Source of the DNA: Sulfurimonas sp. HSL3-2
GTDB taxonomy: Bacteria > Campylobacterota > Campylobacteria > Campylobacterales > Sulfurimonadaceae
Direction: 5' to 3'
Assembly (NCBI RefSeq): GCF_039645965.1
Contig: NZ_CP147917.1
Span: 124,001-188,000, forward strand
DNA length: 64,000 nt
This document shows, piece by piece, positions 17,141 through 26,746 of the stretch (its first letter is position 1; each line of letters opens with the position of its first letter). The notes below the pieces were generated by a model that saw only the letters and a program-made list of their open reading frames with translations, had not been told where the DNA came from and searched no databases. A program made the position numbers and the translations under genes.

Positions 17141-18205
17141 TTAATCACTGAGTGCCCATTCTAAGAACGGAATCATCTCTACTTTACTGATAGGATGGCT
17201 TATACTGCCCTCTTTGCTCATTGTCACACATGTGATATTTTGTATCTGATTTGAAAATATAAAACTCTCTATAGACTCCAACTTTTTAAAAAGCATCCTC
17301 TCTTCGGCAAACGGCATACATAGTATGATCTCACTTTTATTTGGAAGATAAAAATCCACCCCTTCATCGTAAAAACACTCGACACCGTTTTTAAACATCT
17401 CTAAAAAGACCATGTTTTCAAAAATTCTTGCAAAGTTTTTTTGTATGGTTATAGTATGTTTAAAGATGATATCGCAAAGATAGATCTTCTTGGTCGCTTT
17501 TGGATGGTTCAGTTTTGCCAGTTGATGGAGGTAGTTATCACTGACCATGGTCTCAAAAGATTTGTAAAGCATATCTTTTGAGACTTTTCTTTTAAGTTTT
17601 AACTTTTCATATACATTAAATGCAGAAAGTTTTTGTCCTACAAATCTTGTGGCTGTCTGAAGTATGTCAAATTCCAAGGATGAGAGTGCATATCGAAAGC
17701 GTTCTTGGATGTATTTGGCACGATTATCCGTCGAGACTCTGTGCATAGCTGCAAAGCCGCCTATTTGAAGGTAGTGTGAGATTGCAGTCGAGTCATAACG
17801 GCTTTCAAATGCCAGAAACTCCTCTAAATCAAGAGGATAAAGTGTCTTTGTGATCAAAAAATCAAGTTCATAATGTCTACGTGAACAGATGATAAGCTGC
17901 GATACGTTGATGATCTTTATCTGTGGAGTGTAGTTGTCTAAAACAAGGATATCTATTTTATTGGCTGTACAAAACGCTTGAAGCTTCTCGTTAAGCTCAT
18001 CTATATCGATTCTGACATCATCCAGATCTATATATAGGTAGCTGCTTTTCTTACATGTAAGCAGATAGGCTTTGACCAGTTCCGTCTTTCCGCTTTGCGC
18101 GACACCGTTGATCTGGTAGCTTTGATGGTCAAGCTGCAGTTTGCGTTCAACGTAGTGACTTGCGGTCAGATCGATTTTATACAACTCTTCTAGTAAAATT
18201 TCCAT
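17141..18205 (-). CDS. AAA-type ATP-binding protein with DUF4143-like layout
   Basis: A 354-residue protein starting MEILLEELYKIDL at 18205; longer upstream reading would run into the rpsJ promoter region. The P-loop is in NGVAQSGKTELVKA, near residue 37, and a Walker B-like stretch is in KIDILVLDNYTP. The middle has LYPLDLEEFLAFE, typical of the archaeal/bacterial ATPases related to DUF4143 proteins, and the C-terminal part contains a winged-helix-like region and FENMVFLEMFKNG. Such ATPases have no settled function. The gene is divergent from the ribosomal operon. A copy of the CTTACATGTAAG palindrome lies within it at 18050-18061. Confidence 0.72.
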   Translation of the reverse strand: MEILLEELYKIDLTASHYVERKLQLDHQSYQINGVAQSGKTELVKAYLLTCKKSSYLYIDLDDVRIDIDELNEKLQAFCTANKIDILVLDNYTPQIKIINVSQLIICSRRHYELDFLITKTLYPLDLEEFLAFESRYDSTAISHYLQIGGFAAMHRVSTDNRAKYIQERFRYALSSLEFDILQTATRFVGQKLSAFNVYEKLKLKRKVSKDMLYKSFETMVSDNYLHQLAKLNHPKATKKIYLCDIIFKHTITIQKNFARIFENMVFLEMFKNGVECFYDEGVDFYLPNKSEIILCMPFAEERMLFKKLESIESFIFSNQIQNITCVTMSKEGSISHPISKVEMIPFLEWALSD

Positions 18206-18297
18206 ATTTGTCCGATTTTTTAGATAGTGTAATTTTATCACTTCCTTATTAAAAGGAAATAAATTTTTAAAAAAAACGAAATTTGGCCCGTAAATCC

Positions 18298-18326
18298 TTG
18301 AATATTCGAAGGTATTTCGGTACAAT
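18298..18326 (+). promoter_or_regulatory. Sigma-70 promoter of the S10-spc ribosomal operon
   Basis: TTGAAT (18298-18303) and TACAAT (18321-18326) are spaced by 17 bases and lie 56 bases upstream of the rpsJ start. GG precedes the -10 hexamer. This is the best promoter match in the 176-base gap and, since the following genes to infA are packed with short gaps, it is probably the main promoter of the operon. No clear L4-type leader hairpin was found in the short leader. Confidence 0.65.
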
Positions 18327-18381
18327 TCCGCTCCCTTAAAATAGTTAGGCTAGACCTGACGAGTTCTTTAGAAGGAAAAAT

Positions 18382-18693
18382 ATGGAAAAAATTCGTTTGA
18401 AATTGAAAGCTTATGATCATCGTGTTCTCGATCGTTCAGTAGCATCAATCGTTGAGGCTGTAAAGCGTACTGGCGCACAAATTCGTGGTCCGATCCCTTT
18501 ACCAACAAAGATTCGTAAATATACAGTATTGAAATCTGTTCACGTTAACAAAGATTCTCGTGAGCAATTCGAAATTCGTATGCACGCTCGTTTAATAGAT
18601 ATCGTTTCTGCTACGCCGGAAACTGTTGATTCTTTAATGAAGCTTGATCTTGCACCTGAAGTGGACGTTGAAGTTCGCTCTATGGATAAGTAA
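18382..18693 (+). CDS. rpsJ: 30S ribosomal protein S10
   Basis: First gene of the S10 operon; 103 residues. S10 sits in the 30S head and, as NusE, takes part in transcription antitermination with NusB. Conserved stretches are [27 protein letters not shown] and the C-terminal [10 protein letters not shown]. The start ATG has GAAGGAAAAAT just upstream. Length is normal. Confidence 0.98.
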   Translation: MEKIRLKLKAYDHRVLDRSVASIVEAVKRTGAQIRGPIPLPTKIRKYTVLKSVHVNKDSREQFEIRMHARLIDIVSATPETVDSLMKLDLAPEVDVEVRSMDK

Positions 18694-18702
18694 GGAGAGG
18701 TC

Positions 18703-19278
18703 GTGGAATTTATTGTTGAAAAAATCGGTATGAGCCGTACTGTCACAGTACCTAGTAAACCTGTTACTTTATTAAAAGTAAAAGAAGCTAAAGTATGTGA
18801 AGTTAATGATGGGATTGCTATTGTTGCGTATAACGATGGTAAAAAAATGAATAAATCTATAGAAGGTCAACAAAAGAAATATTCTTTGTCTTCTGAGTTT
18901 AATCGTTTTGTTACAATGAGTGTTTCTAACGTTGAAGCTGGTGATTTAGATCTTAGCCCACTTGCTGAGGCAAAAGTGCTAAAAACATCTTTCACAACAA
19001 AAGGTCGTGGTTTCTCTGGTGTTATGAAACGTTGGAACTTTGCTGGTGGTCCAGGTGGTCACGGTTCACGTTTCCACAGACTAGTAGGTTCAATCGGTAA
19101 TGCTGAATGGCCAGGTCGTGTACAACCAGGTAAGAAAATGCCAGGTCAATACGGTAATGTTAAAGTTACTGTAAAAAATGAAATTATCTCTTACGACGCT
19201 GAAAATGGTGTACTTGCTGTAACTGGATCTGTTCCGGGTGCTAACGGTGCATTAGGTCGTGTAAAGGTTGCTAAATAA
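18703..19278 (+). CDS. rplC: 50S ribosomal protein L3
   Basis: L3 binds 23S rRNA near the peptidyl transferase centre and is one of the earliest assembly proteins. The 191-residue protein carries [12 protein letters not shown] and [12 protein letters not shown], with the extended central loop, and [11 protein letters not shown]-type [18 protein letters not shown]. Translation starts at GTG 18703 ([12 protein letters not shown]), preceded by AAGGAGAG. Gene order rpsJ-rplC is standard. Confidence 0.98.
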   Translation: MEFIVEKIGMSRTVTVPSKPVTLLKVKEAKVCEVNDGIAIVAYNDGKKMNKSIEGQQKKYSLSSEFNRFVTMSVSNVEAGDLDLSPLAEAKVLKTSFTTKGRGFSGVMKRWNFAGGPGGHGSRFHRLVGSIGNAEWPGRVQPGKKMPGQYGNVKVTVKNEIISYDAENGVLAVTGSVPGANGALGRVKVAK

Positions 19279-19892
19279 TGAGCGCTATAGTACTTAATGA
19301 AAAATTTGAAAAAGCATCTGAGTTAGCATTACCAGAGAGTTTTAGTGGAATTAATTCACACAACTTATATCTTTACGTAAAGTCTTACCAAGCAGCATTA
19401 CGTGCTAATACTGCTTCTACTAAGACTCGTTCAGAAGTAAGCGGTGGTGGTAAAAAACCATGGGCTCAAAAAGGTAAAGGTGGAGCACGTGCTGGTTCAC
19501 GTCGTTCACCTGTATTTGTTGGCGGGGGTCAAGCTTTCGGTTCGAAAAACAACCGTAACTATGATCTTAAAGTTAACAAAAAACAAAAGAAACTAGCTCT
19601 AAAATTTGCTTTAGATGCGCTTGCTACTCAAGGTAAACTATTTATCGTTGATAGCATAGAAGTTGCTTCTGGAAAAACAAAAGACGCAAAAGCGATATTT
19701 AACGCTCTTGGTCAACGTGATGCATTGTTTGTAAAATCTATCTTAGATGAGCAAACATTCCTAGCATTCCGTAATATTCAGTCTGCTTATTTGATTGAAG
19801 AAAACGAGTTGAATGCATTCTTAGCTGCAACTTATCGCTCAGTAGTGATAGAAAAAGCGGTTTGGGAAAATCTTGTAAGAGAGGCTGAATAA
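19278..19892 (+). CDS. rplD: 50S ribosomal protein L4
   Basis: L4 lines the polypeptide exit tunnel. The 204-residue protein has the basic extended loop [20 protein letters not shown] followed by [12 protein letters not shown], then a helical C-terminal half. Its ATG overlaps the last base of the rplC stop codon (TAATG), a translational coupling arrangement repeated at the rplD-rplW junction. In E. coli L4 represses its own operon; no equivalent leader was recognised here. Confidence 0.98.
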   Translation: MSAIVLNEKFEKASELALPESFSGINSHNLYLYVKSYQAALRANTASTKTRSEVSGGGKKPWAQKGKGGARAGSRRSPVFVGGGQAFGSKNNRNYDLKVNKKQKKLALKFALDALATQGKLFIVDSIEVASGKTKDAKAIFNALGQRDALFVKSILDEQTFLAFRNIQSAYLIEENELNAFLAATYRSVVIEKAVWENLVREAE

Positions 19893-20173
19893 TGGCAGAT
19901 ATTACAGATATCAAATCAATTTTATATACAGAAAAGACTCTTGGTCTTCAAGAAGATGGTGTAATCGTAGTACAAACATCTCCTCGTATGACTAAAACTG
20001 GTCTTAAAGAGGTGTTTAGAGAGTATTTCGGAATCGTTCCGACTCGTATAAACTCACTAAACCAAAGCGGAAAAGTTAAACGTTTCCGTGGTGTCGCTGG
20101 TAAACAAAACGATTTCAAAAAGTTTTATGTTAAATTACCAGAGGGTGCACAAATAGAAAGTTTGGCGGTATAA
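19892..20173 (+). CDS. rplW: 50S ribosomal protein L23
   Basis: L23 lies at the tunnel exit and is the docking site for SRP (Ffh) and trigger factor. The protein is 93 residues long, with the family pattern [20 protein letters not shown] at the N-terminus and a shortened beta-hairpin loop ending in [21 protein letters not shown]. The SRP RNA gene of the same chromosome is at 9.7 kb in this window. Start overlaps the rplD stop. Confidence 0.97.
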   Translation: MADITDIKSILYTEKTLGLQEDGVIVVQTSPRMTKTGLKEVFREYFGIVPTRINSLNQSGKVKRFRGVAGKQNDFKKFYVKLPEGAQIESLAV

Positions 20174-20174
20174 G

Positions 20175-21014
20175 ATGGCAATTAAAACTTATAGACCAAT
20201 AACACCAAGTCGTCGTTTCTATACAAACGTTGACAGCAGTGACATTACTGCTAAAGCAAGTGTTCGTTCATTATTAGTAAAACTTCCTGCTCACGCTGGT
20301 CGTAACAACAATGGTCGTATCACTTCACGTCATAAGCAAGCCGGTGCTAAAAAACTGTACCGTATTATAGATTTCAAACGTAACAAGTTTGATATCCCTG
20401 GAACAGTAGCAGCTATCGAGTATGATCCATACCGTAACTGTCGTATTGCACTAATCAACTATGCTGATGGTGAAAAACGTTATATCCTTCAACCAAAAGG
20501 TCTAAACGTAGGTGATGTTATTTCATCTGCTGAATCAGGTCTTGACGTTAAAGTCGGTAACGCTATGAAACTAATGAACATTCCTGTGGGTACAGTTGTA
20601 CACAACATCGAACTAAAACCTGGTAAAGGTGGTCAAATGGTTCGTTCAGCTGGTACAAGTGCACAGATCATGGGTCGTGACGGTAAATATGTTTCACTTC
20701 GTATGCCATCTTCTGAGATGCGTTTAGTTTTAGGTGAGTGTATTGCTACTGTCGGTACAGTTGGTAATGAAGAGTATTCAAACGTTGTTATTGCAAAAGC
20801 TGGTCGTTCTCGTCACATGGGTATCCGTCCTCAAACTCGTGGTTCTGCGATGAACCCAATTGATCACCCGCATGGTGGTGGTGAAGGTAAAACGAACTCA
20901 GGTCGTCATCCAGTTACTCCGTGGGGTAAACCAACGAAGGGTGCTAAAACTCGTCGTAAAAAAGCTAGTGATAAACTTATTATTACTCGCCGTAAATCTA
21001 ATCCGAAGAGGTAG
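20175..21014 (+). CDS. rplB: 50S ribosomal protein L2
   Basis: L2 is needed for subunit association and peptidyl transfer. The 279-residue protein contains the [20 protein letters not shown] start region, the [14 protein letters not shown] segment, and the invariant [15 protein letters not shown] loop with the functionally important His, followed by the basic [10 protein letters not shown] tail. Length and order are standard. Confidence 0.98.
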   Translation: MAIKTYRPITPSRRFYTNVDSSDITAKASVRSLLVKLPAHAGRNNNGRITSRHKQAGAKKLYRIIDFKRNKFDIPGTVAAIEYDPYRNCRIALINYADGEKRYILQPKGLNVGDVISSAESGLDVKVGNAMKLMNIPVGTVVHNIELKPGKGGQMVRSAGTSAQIMGRDGKYVSLRMPSSEMRLVLGECIATVGTVGNEEYSNVVIAKAGRSRHMGIRPQTRGSAMNPIDHPHGGGEGKTNSGRHPVTPWGKPTKGAKTRRKKASDKLIITRRKSNPKR

Positions 21015-21018
21015 TTAA

Positions 21019-21297
21019 ATGGCAAGAAGTGTAAAAAAAGGTCCATTTGTTGATGACCATTTAATGAAAAAAGTTGTTACTGCTAAAGCAGCAAAAGACA
21101 ACAAACCTATTAAAACATGGTCACGTCGTAGTATGATTCTTCCAGATATGGTTGGTATAACTTTTAACGTTCATAACGGACGTCAATTTGTACCAGTATA
21201 TGTAACTGAGAATCATATCGGTTATAAACTTGGAGAATTTGCTCCAACTCGTACATTTAAGGGCCATAAAGGTTCTGTACAAAAGAAGGTAGGTTAA
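21019..21297 (+). CDS. rpsS: 30S ribosomal protein S19
   Basis: S19 forms a complex with S13 in the 30S head and contacts the A-site finger. The 92-residue protein begins [18 protein letters not shown] and shows [15 protein letters not shown] and the C-terminal [22 protein letters not shown] ribosome-binding site lies 5 bases upstream. Confidence 0.98.
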   Translation: MARSVKKGPFVDDHLMKKVVTAKAAKDNKPIKTWSRRSMILPDMVGITFNVHNGRQFVPVYVTENHIGYKLGEFAPTRTFKGHKGSVQKKVG

Positions 21298-21299
21298 TT

Positions 21300-21617
21300 A
21301 TGGCTAGAGCATTATTAAAATTTATCCGTGTATCACCTATCAAATCACGTCTTATCGCTCGTGAAATCCAAGGTATGAATGCTGAGCAAGCTCTTGCTGC
21401 TTTAGAATTCACTCCAAACAAAGCGGCAAAAATTATTGCTAAAGTTGTTGCATCTGCAGTAGCTAACAGCGGTAACGAAGCAGAAGATTGTGTTATCACA
21501 TCTTGCCGTGTTGATAATGGTCCAGTACTAAAACGTTTCCGTCCACGTGCTCGTGGTATGGCATCTGGTATTCGTAAACCAACAGCACATATCTTAGTAG
21601 AAGTAGAGGGTAAATAA
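21300..21617 (+). CDS. rplV: 50S ribosomal protein L22
   Basis: L22 contributes its long beta-hairpin to the exit tunnel, where it is a macrolide-resistance hot spot. This copy is 105 residues; the hairpin includes the conserved [20 protein letters not shown] (residues ~76-95), and the N-terminus has [16 protein letters not shown]. It starts two bases after rpsS ends. Confidence 0.97.
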   Translation: MARALLKFIRVSPIKSRLIAREIQGMNAEQALAALEFTPNKAAKIIAKVVASAVANSGNEAEDCVITSCRVDNGPVLKRFRPRARGMASGIRKPTAHILVEVEGK

Positions 21618-21619
21618 TT

Positions 21620-22342
21620 ATGGGACAAAAAGTTAATCCTATTGGCCTTCGCCTTGGTATAAACCGCAATTGGGAGAGCCGTTGGTTCCCTAATTTTAAA
21701 AACGCTCCGGCGAATATAGGTGAAGATCACAAAATTCGTACATATTTGAAAAAAGAGCTTTACTATGCTGGTGTTTCTAACATCATCATCGAGCGTACAG
21801 TTAAACGTTTACGTGTAACTATTATCGCTGCTCGTCCTGGTATCATCATCGGGAAAAAAGGTTCAGATATTGAGAAACTAAAATCAAGCCTAGAAAGCTT
21901 AATCGGTAAACCTGTTTCTGTAAACATCAAAGAAGAGAAAAAAGCGCAAGCTTCAGCTCAACTTGTTGCAGAAAACGTTGCTACTCAACTAGAGCGTCGT
22001 GTTGCTTTCCGTCGTGCGATGAAGAAAGTTATGCAAGGTGCTCAACGTTCAGGTGCAAAAGGTATTAAAGTATCGGTTGCAGGACGTCTTGGTGGTGCTG
22101 AAATGGCACGTACTGAGTGGTATTTAGAGGGACGTGTTCCACTTCATACACTTCGTGCTAAGATAGATTACGGTTTTGCTGAAGCTCATACTACATACGG
22201 AATCATCGGTATTAAAGTATGGATCTTCAAAGGTGAGGTACTTACTAAAGGTATTCCTGCTGAAGCAAAAGAAGAGAAAAAAGAGTCACGTCGTCCAACT
22301 AAACGTGCTCCAAAACGCGAAAATAGCGGAAAGGCTGAATAA
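21620..22342 (+). CDS. rpsC: 30S ribosomal protein S3
   Basis: S3 forms part of the mRNA entry channel. The 240-residue protein has [16 protein letters not shown] at the start, a KH domain with the GXXG loop in [13 protein letters not shown], the [26 protein letters not shown] signature in the C-terminal domain, and a lysine/arginine-rich tail ([17 protein letters not shown]). Confidence 0.98.
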   Translation: MGQKVNPIGLRLGINRNWESRWFPNFKNAPANIGEDHKIRTYLKKELYYAGVSNIIIERTVKRLRVTIIAARPGIIIGKKGSDIEKLKSSLESLIGKPVSVNIKEEKKAQASAQLVAENVATQLERRVAFRRAMKKVMQGAQRSGAKGIKVSVAGRLGGAEMARTEWYLEGRVPLHTLRAKIDYGFAEAHTTYGIIGIKVWIFKGEVLTKGIPAEAKEEKKESRRPTKRAPKRENSGKAE

Positions 22343-22344
22343 TC

Positions 22345-22770
22345 ATGTTGATGCCTAAGAGAACTAAATATCGTAAAGTAATGAAGGGTCGTAACCGTGG
22401 TTACGCTCGTAGTGGATATACACTGTCATTTGGAAGTATTGGATTTAAAGCTGTTGAAGCTGGCCGTATCAATTCTCGTCAAATAGAAGCAGCTCGTATC
22501 TCAGCTACTCGTCATATTAAACGTAATGGTAAGATTTGGATCAGAGTATTCCCTGCAAAACCATTAACTGCTAAGCCTCTTGAAACTCGTATGGGTAAAG
22601 GTAAAGGTGGAGTTGATCAATGGGTAATGAATATTAAACCAGGTCGTATTATATTTGAAATGGGTGGTGTAAACCATGATTTAGCACGTGAAGCGCTAAC
22701 TCTTGCAATGCACAAATTACCATTCAAAACTAAAATCATAACTGCGGAGATGAACAATGAAATATTCTGA
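22345..22770 (+). CDS. rplP: 50S ribosomal protein L16
   Basis: L16 helps position tRNA in the A and P sites. The 141-residue protein starts [19 protein letters not shown], and has [42 protein letters not shown]-type [15 protein letters not shown] and a standard end. Its last 14 bases overlap the start of rpmC in another frame. Confidence 0.98.
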   Translation: MLMPKRTKYRKVMKGRNRGYARSGYTLSFGSIGFKAVEAGRINSRQIEAARISATRHIKRNGKIWIRVFPAKPLTAKPLETRMGKGKGGVDQWVMNIKPGRIIFEMGGVNHDLAREALTLAMHKLPFKTKIITAEMNNEIF

Positions 22771-22942
22771 TTTAGCAGGAAAGAGTGCAGCTGAGCTTCA
22801 AGTAATGCTTAAAGAGAAAAAAACTGAGCTGTTTACTTTGAAAATAAAACAAAAAATGATGCAATTAACTAATACTAGCGAACTTCGTGTTGCTAAAAAA
22901 GATATTGCACGTATCAACACTGCGCTTAGCGCAATGAAGTAA
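22757..22942 (+). CDS. rpmC: 50S ribosomal protein L29
   Basis: L29 is a small two-helix protein beside L23 at the tunnel exit. It has 61 residues ([20 protein letters not shown]), with [30 protein letters not shown] as the rRNA-binding core. The gene starts inside the end of rplP, with the ribosome-binding site provided by GCGGAGATG in the rplP coding sequence. Confidence 0.97.
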   Translation: MKYSDLAGKSAAELQVMLKEKKTELFTLKIKQKMMQLTNTSELRVAKKDIARINTALSAMK

Positions 22943-22951
22943 GGGTTGGTA

Positions 22952-23203
22952 ATGACACATAAACGTGAAATTCAAGGTAATGTAATTAAGATATCTGGTG
23001 ACAAAACTGTATCTATTCTAGTAGAACGTCGTGTAATGCACCCGAAATATCACAAAGTTGTTAAACGTTTCAAAAAGTACCTAGTACATGATGAGCGTAA
23101 CGAACTTAAGGTTGGTGATGAGATCATAGCGGCTGAATGTCGTCCATTATCAAAAACTAAATCTTATAGATTGAAAAGCATTGTATCAGGAGCGCAGTTA
23201 TGA
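22952..23203 (+). CDS. rpsQ: 30S ribosomal protein S17
   Basis: S17 binds 16S rRNA early in assembly and has an OB fold. I choose ATG 22952, giving 83 residues ([18 protein letters not shown]), because AAGGG lies 7 bases upstream; a TTG two codons earlier is in frame but unlikely. The family core [23 protein letters not shown] and [12 protein letters not shown] is intact. Confidence 0.96.
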   Translation: MTHKREIQGNVIKISGDKTVSILVERRVMHPKYHKVVKRFKKYLVHDERNELKVGDEIIAAECRPLSKTKSYRLKSIVSGAQL

Positions 23204-23568
23204 TTCAAAGTTTTACTCGTCTTAATGTTGCGGATAATACTGGTGCAAAAGAGATAATGTGTATCAAAGTACTTGGCGGATCTAAAAGACGCTACGCTAC
23301 TGTTGGTGATGTTATCGTTGCTTCAGTAAAGAAAGCTATACCGACTGCTAAAGTTAAAAAAGGTGCGGTTGTTAAAGCTGTAGTTGTTAGAACTAAAAAA
23401 GAGGTACATCGTGAAAACGGTTCACTAATTCGTTTCGATGATAACGCAGCTGTTATCTTAGATGCAAAACGTGAGCCAATTGGTACTCGTATTTTCGGAC
23501 CAATCAGTCGTGAAGTACGTTATTCTGGTTTTATGAAAATCGTATCTCTTGCGCCGGAGGTTGTGTAA
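23200..23568 (+). CDS. rplN: 50S ribosomal protein L14
   Basis: L14 contacts 16S rRNA in an inter-subunit bridge and is the docking site of the silencing factor RsfS. The 122-residue protein has [27 protein letters not shown] at the N-terminus and ends [24 protein letters not shown]. Start overlaps rpsQ by 4 bases. Confidence 0.98.
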   Translation: MIQSFTRLNVADNTGAKEIMCIKVLGGSKRRYATVGDVIVASVKKAIPTAKVKKGAVVKAVVVRTKKEVHRENGSLIRFDDNAAVILDAKREPIGTRIFGPISREVRYSGFMKIVSLAPEVV

Positions 23569-23798
23569 TGGCAAAATTTAATTTCAAAAAAGGTGATACT
23601 GTAGAGATCATCGCTGGTGACGATAGAGGCACTAAAGCGGAAGTTCTAGCAGTTATGCCAAAGAAAAACAAAGTAATTGTACAGGGTTGTAAAATAGCTA
23701 AAAAAGCTATCAAACCTACAGAAGACAATCCAAAAGGCGGCTTTTTAAATAAAGAGATGCCAATTGATGCGTCAAATGTACGTAAAGTGGAGGCATAA
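23568..23798 (+). CDS. rplX: 50S ribosomal protein L24
   Basis: L24 initiates 50S assembly. It is 76 residues, shorter than the ~104 of E. coli but usual for Campylobacterota. The KOW motif is at the N-terminus ([22 protein letters not shown]) followed by [18 protein letters not shown]. Start overlaps the rplN stop (TAATG). Confidence 0.96.
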   Translation: MAKFNFKKGDTVEIIAGDDRGTKAEVLAVMPKKNKVIVQGCKIAKKAIKPTEDNPKGGFLNKEMPIDASNVRKVEA

Positions 23799-23801
23799 TT
23801 C

Positions 23802-24347
23802 ATGGCACGTTTAAAAGAAAAATATCTTTCTCTAAAACCAGAGTTACAAAAAGAGCTTGGAATCGAGAACGTAATGAACGTTCCTGCGGTTGAAAAGATC
23901 ATGATAAGTGTTGGTGCTGGTTTTGCAATGAAAGACAACAAACTTATTCAAAACATAGAAGATACTATAACAGCAATCGCTGGACAACGTGCTACTACTG
24001 TAATCGCTAAAAAATCTGTTGCAGGTTTTAAAGTACGTGAAGGTATGCCGGTTGGTGTTAAAGTTACATTACGTGGTGAAAACATGTATAACTTCCTTGA
24101 CCGTTTAATATCTATAGCTCTTCCACGTGTGAAAGACTTCCGTGGTGTTGCTCGTAACGGTTTTGATGGTCGTGGTAACTACAACTTTGGTTTGCAAGAA
24201 CAACTAATCTTCCCAGAAGTTAGTTATGATTCTGTAATGCAAATCCATGGTATGAACATCACAATTGTAACTACTGGTTCAGATGATAAGCATGCATTTG
24301 CTTTATTAGCTAAACTTGGTATGCCTTTTGCAAAAGGAAGAGAATAA
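23802..24347 (+). CDS. rplE: 50S ribosomal protein L5
   Basis: L5 binds 5S rRNA and contacts the P-site tRNA. The 181-residue protein shows [16 protein letters not shown], the [25 protein letters not shown] segment, [24 protein letters not shown] and FPEVSYD. Standard length and place. Confidence 0.98.
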   Translation: MARLKEKYLSLKPELQKELGIENVMNVPAVEKIMISVGAGFAMKDNKLIQNIEDTITAIAGQRATTVIAKKSVAGFKVREGMPVGVKVTLRGENMYNFLDRLISIALPRVKDFRGVARNGFDGRGNYNFGLQEQLIFPEVSYDSVMQIHGMNITIVTTGSDDKHAFALLAKLGMPFAKGRE

Positions 24348-24532
24348 TGGCTAAGAAGTCGATGATCGCGAAAGCGAAAAGAACTCCTAAATTCAAAGTT
24401 CGTGGTTATACACGTTGTCAGATCTGTGGTCGTCCACACTCTGTACTTCGTGATTTTGGTATTTGTCGCGTTTGCTTTAGAAAAATGGCAAATGAAGGGT
24501 TAATCCCAGGCGTTAGAAAGTCTAGCTGGTAA
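24347..24532 (+). CDS. rpsN: 30S ribosomal protein S14, zinc-binding type Z
   Basis: A 61-residue S14 of the short type. The zinc ribbon is intact: CQIC near residue 24 and CRVC near residue 40 (C-x2-C...C-x2-C). It starts [24 protein letters not shown] and ends [11 protein letters not shown]. Type Z S14 depends on zinc, unlike the C-minus paralogue many bacteria carry; no second copy is in this window. A 48-base gap separates it from rpsH, one of the larger gaps in the operon. Confidence 0.97.
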   Translation: MAKKSMIAKAKRTPKFKVRGYTRCQICGRPHSVLRDFGICRVCFRKMANEGLIPGVRKSSW

Positions 24533-24580
24533 TCATCAGCTGGAAACTTCTTACTGCTTAATAGCAACAAGGAAAATTAA

Positions 24581-24976
24581 ATGATTAATGATTTAATCGC
24601 AGATGCGTTAACTCGTATCCGTAATGCAGCTATGCGTAGACTTGATGTAACAACTTTAGTTCACAACAAATCAGTTGAAGCATTAGCAAACATATTAGTA
24701 GAAAAAGGTTATATTGAAAGTTGTAACGTTGTTGAAGACGGCGTTAAAAAAACTATCAATGTTGTTTTAAAGTATGATGAAAATGGTAAAACTGTAATCA
24801 ACGAACTTAAACGTGTATCTAAACCAGGTCGTCGTGTTTATAAACCGGCATCTGAGATCAAACGTTTCAAAAACGGTTACGGAACAATCATAGTAAGTAC
24901 ATCAAAGGGCGTAATTTCTAACGATAAAGCTATGGAGCTTAACGTTGGCGGTGAAGTTCTTTGTACAGTATGGTAG
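24581..24976 (+). CDS. rpsH: 30S ribosomal protein S8
   Basis: S8 binds the central domain of 16S rRNA and in E. coli represses the spc operon. The 131-residue protein has [29 protein letters not shown] and the C-terminal [25 protein letters not shown] signature. ACAAGGAAAATTAA provides the ribosome-binding site. Confidence 0.98.
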   Translation: MINDLIADALTRIRNAAMRRLDVTTLVHNKSVEALANILVEKGYIESCNVVEDGVKKTINVVLKYDENGKTVINELKRVSKPGRRVYKPASEIKRFKNGYGTIIVSTSKGVISNDKAMELNVGGEVLCTVW

Positions 24977-24986
24977 GAGGTAGAAG

Positions 24987-25523
24987 ATGAGTCGTATTGG
25001 AAAAAATCCTGTAGAATTTTCTTCAGATATCAATGTTAAAGTTGATGGGCCTGTTATCACTTTTACAAAAGGCAAAAACAGTGTTGATCTAGATACTAAA
25101 GGAAATGTTGGTATCGCTGTTGAAGGTAACACTTTAACTTTTAGTTCAAACTCTGATGCTCGTGAAGACCGTGCATTTTGGGGAACATACCGTGCATTAG
25201 CGGCAAACATCGTAACTGGTTTAACAACTGGATACACTAAATCTTTAGAGATCAATGGTGTTGGTTACCGTGCTGCTGTTAAAGGTAATGTACTAAACCT
25301 ACAACTTGGTTTTTCTCATGACATCGATTTCCCGATTCCTGCTGGAGTTGAGATCACTGTCGATAAAAACGTTATTACTGTAAAAGGTATAGACAAACAA
25401 CAAATCGGTCAAATATGTGCTGAGATCCGTGCATTCCGTCCGCCAGAGCCTTACAAAGGTAAAGGTGTTAAATATGTTGGTGAAGTTATCGTGCGTAAAG
25501 CCGGTAAAACTTCTAAGAAATAA
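24987..25523 (+). CDS. rplF: 50S ribosomal protein L6
   Basis: L6 has two related domains and lies near the factor-binding region. The 178-residue protein carries [42 protein letters not shown] and the C-terminal [29 protein letters not shown] precedes the start, one of the strongest ribosome-binding sites of the operon. Confidence 0.98.
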   Translation: MSRIGKNPVEFSSDINVKVDGPVITFTKGKNSVDLDTKGNVGIAVEGNTLTFSSNSDAREDRAFWGTYRALAANIVTGLTTGYTKSLEINGVGYRAAVKGNVLNLQLGFSHDIDFPIPAGVEITVDKNVITVKGIDKQQIGQICAEIRAFRPPEPYKGKGVKYVGEVIVRKAGKTSKK

Positions 25524-25536
25524 GGGAGGTAGATAG

Positions 25537-25893
25537 ATGAATGCTAAAGTTATGAAACAGAAATTGGCAAAGCGTATTCAACGTAAGCGCCGTATCCGTT
25601 CAAAAATATCTGGTGATACTACACTTCCTCGTGTTTCTGTATTCCGTTCAAATAGATATTTGAGTGCACAAGCTATTGATGATACTAATTCAACAACATT
25701 GGCGGCTATTCACTCAAAAGCAAATGGTCTTCGTGCAAACAAAGACGGTGCTGCTGCGTTAGGTGCTGCATTTGCTGCGACACTTAAAAAAGCTGGTATC
25801 ACTGCAATTGTTTTTGATCGTAATGGTTACCAATATCACGGCGTTGTAGCTGCGTTTGGTGAAGCACTTCGTGCAAACGAAATTAAGTTCTAG
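25537..25893 (+). CDS. rplR: 50S ribosomal protein L18
   Basis: L18 carries 5S rRNA into the 50S subunit with L5. The 118-residue protein has an arginine/lysine-rich N-terminus ([16 protein letters not shown]), [21 protein letters not shown], and [34 protein letters not shown] precedes the ATG. Confidence 0.98.
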   Translation: MNAKVMKQKLAKRIQRKRRIRSKISGDTTLPRVSVFRSNRYLSAQAIDDTNSTTLAAIHSKANGLRANKDGAAALGAAFAATLKKAGITAIVFDRNGYQYHGVVAAFGEALRANEIKF

Positions 25894-25898
25894 GGGTC

Positions 25899-26342
25899 AT
25901 GATGGAAATCAATAGAGAAGATTTTGAAGAATCAATCGTAAATATTGGTCGTGTGACCAAAGTTGTTAAAGGTGGTAGACGCTTTCGTTTTACTGCACTA
26001 ATCGTTGTCGGTAACAAAAACGGTACTGTCGGTTATGGTGTAGGTAAAGCTAAAGAGGTTCCAGACGCTATTCGTAAAGCTGTTGATAATGCATTTAAAA
26101 ACTTAACTACTGTTAAGATTAAAGGTTCTACAATAGCTCACGATATTGAGCATAAATATAACGCTAGTCGTGTTCTTTTGAAGCCAGCTTCAGAAGGTAC
26201 TGGTGTTATCGCCGGTGGAGCTGCTCGTCCAGTTCTTGAGTTAGCGGGTATCCAAGATATCTTGACTAAATCAATCGGTTCAAACAATCCAAATACTTTG
26301 GTACGTGCTACAATCGAAGCTCTATCAAAAATTAAAGGATAA
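25899..26342 (+). CDS. rpsE: 30S ribosomal protein S5
   Basis: S5 affects decoding accuracy. The 147-residue protein has a dsRNA-binding-like N domain ([26 protein letters not shown], with [13 protein letters not shown]) and the C-terminal [30 protein letters not shown]. Two adjacent ATGs (25899, 25902) follow AGGGGT; either may start translation. Confidence 0.98.
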   Translation: MMEINREDFEESIVNIGRVTKVVKGGRRFRFTALIVVGNKNGTVGYGVGKAKEVPDAIRKAVDNAFKNLTTVKIKGSTIAHDIEHKYNASRVLLKPASEGTGVIAGGAARPVLELAGIQDILTKSIGSNNPNTLVRATIEALSKIKG

Positions 26343-26345
26343 TAA

Positions 26346-26744
26346 ATGGCATTAGAAAACTTAACTCCTGCTGCTGGTTCTATTTCTAACAGAAAAAGAA
26401 TAGGCCGCGGTCAAGGAAGTGGTACAGGTAAAACTGCCGGTAAAGGTAACAAAGGTCAAAAAGCTCGTACAGGTTACAGTAGAAAACGTAACTTCGAGGG
26501 TGGACAACAGCCTTTAGCTCGCCGTCTACCGAAAATCGGGTTTACAGTACAAAACCAAAAACCATATGTAATCAATGTAGAGCGTGTAACTGCTGTTGCT
26601 GAGCTTGCAGAGATCACTATGGAAACTATCCGTTCTGTACATAAACTTGGAAAATCTGTTGTTAGAGTGAAACTAGTTGGTTCTACTGCTAAAGATTTAG
26701 CATCTAAAATCAAAGACGAAAACGTTTTAACTACAGGTAAATAA
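26346..26744 (+). CDS. rplO: 50S ribosomal protein L15
   Basis: L15 is a late-assembly 50S protein. The 132-residue protein has the glycine/lysine-rich N-terminal [19 protein letters not shown] and [15 protein letters not shown], then the globular C-terminal half. rpmD (L30), which often lies between rpsE and rplO, is absent here, as usual for Campylobacterota. Confidence 0.97.
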   Translation: MALENLTPAAGSISNRKRIGRGQGSGTGKTAGKGNKGQKARTGYSRKRNFEGGQQPLARRLPKIGFTVQNQKPYVINVERVTAVAELAEITMETIRSVHKLGKSVVRVKLVGSTAKDLASKIKDENVLTTGK

Positions 26745-26746
26745 TT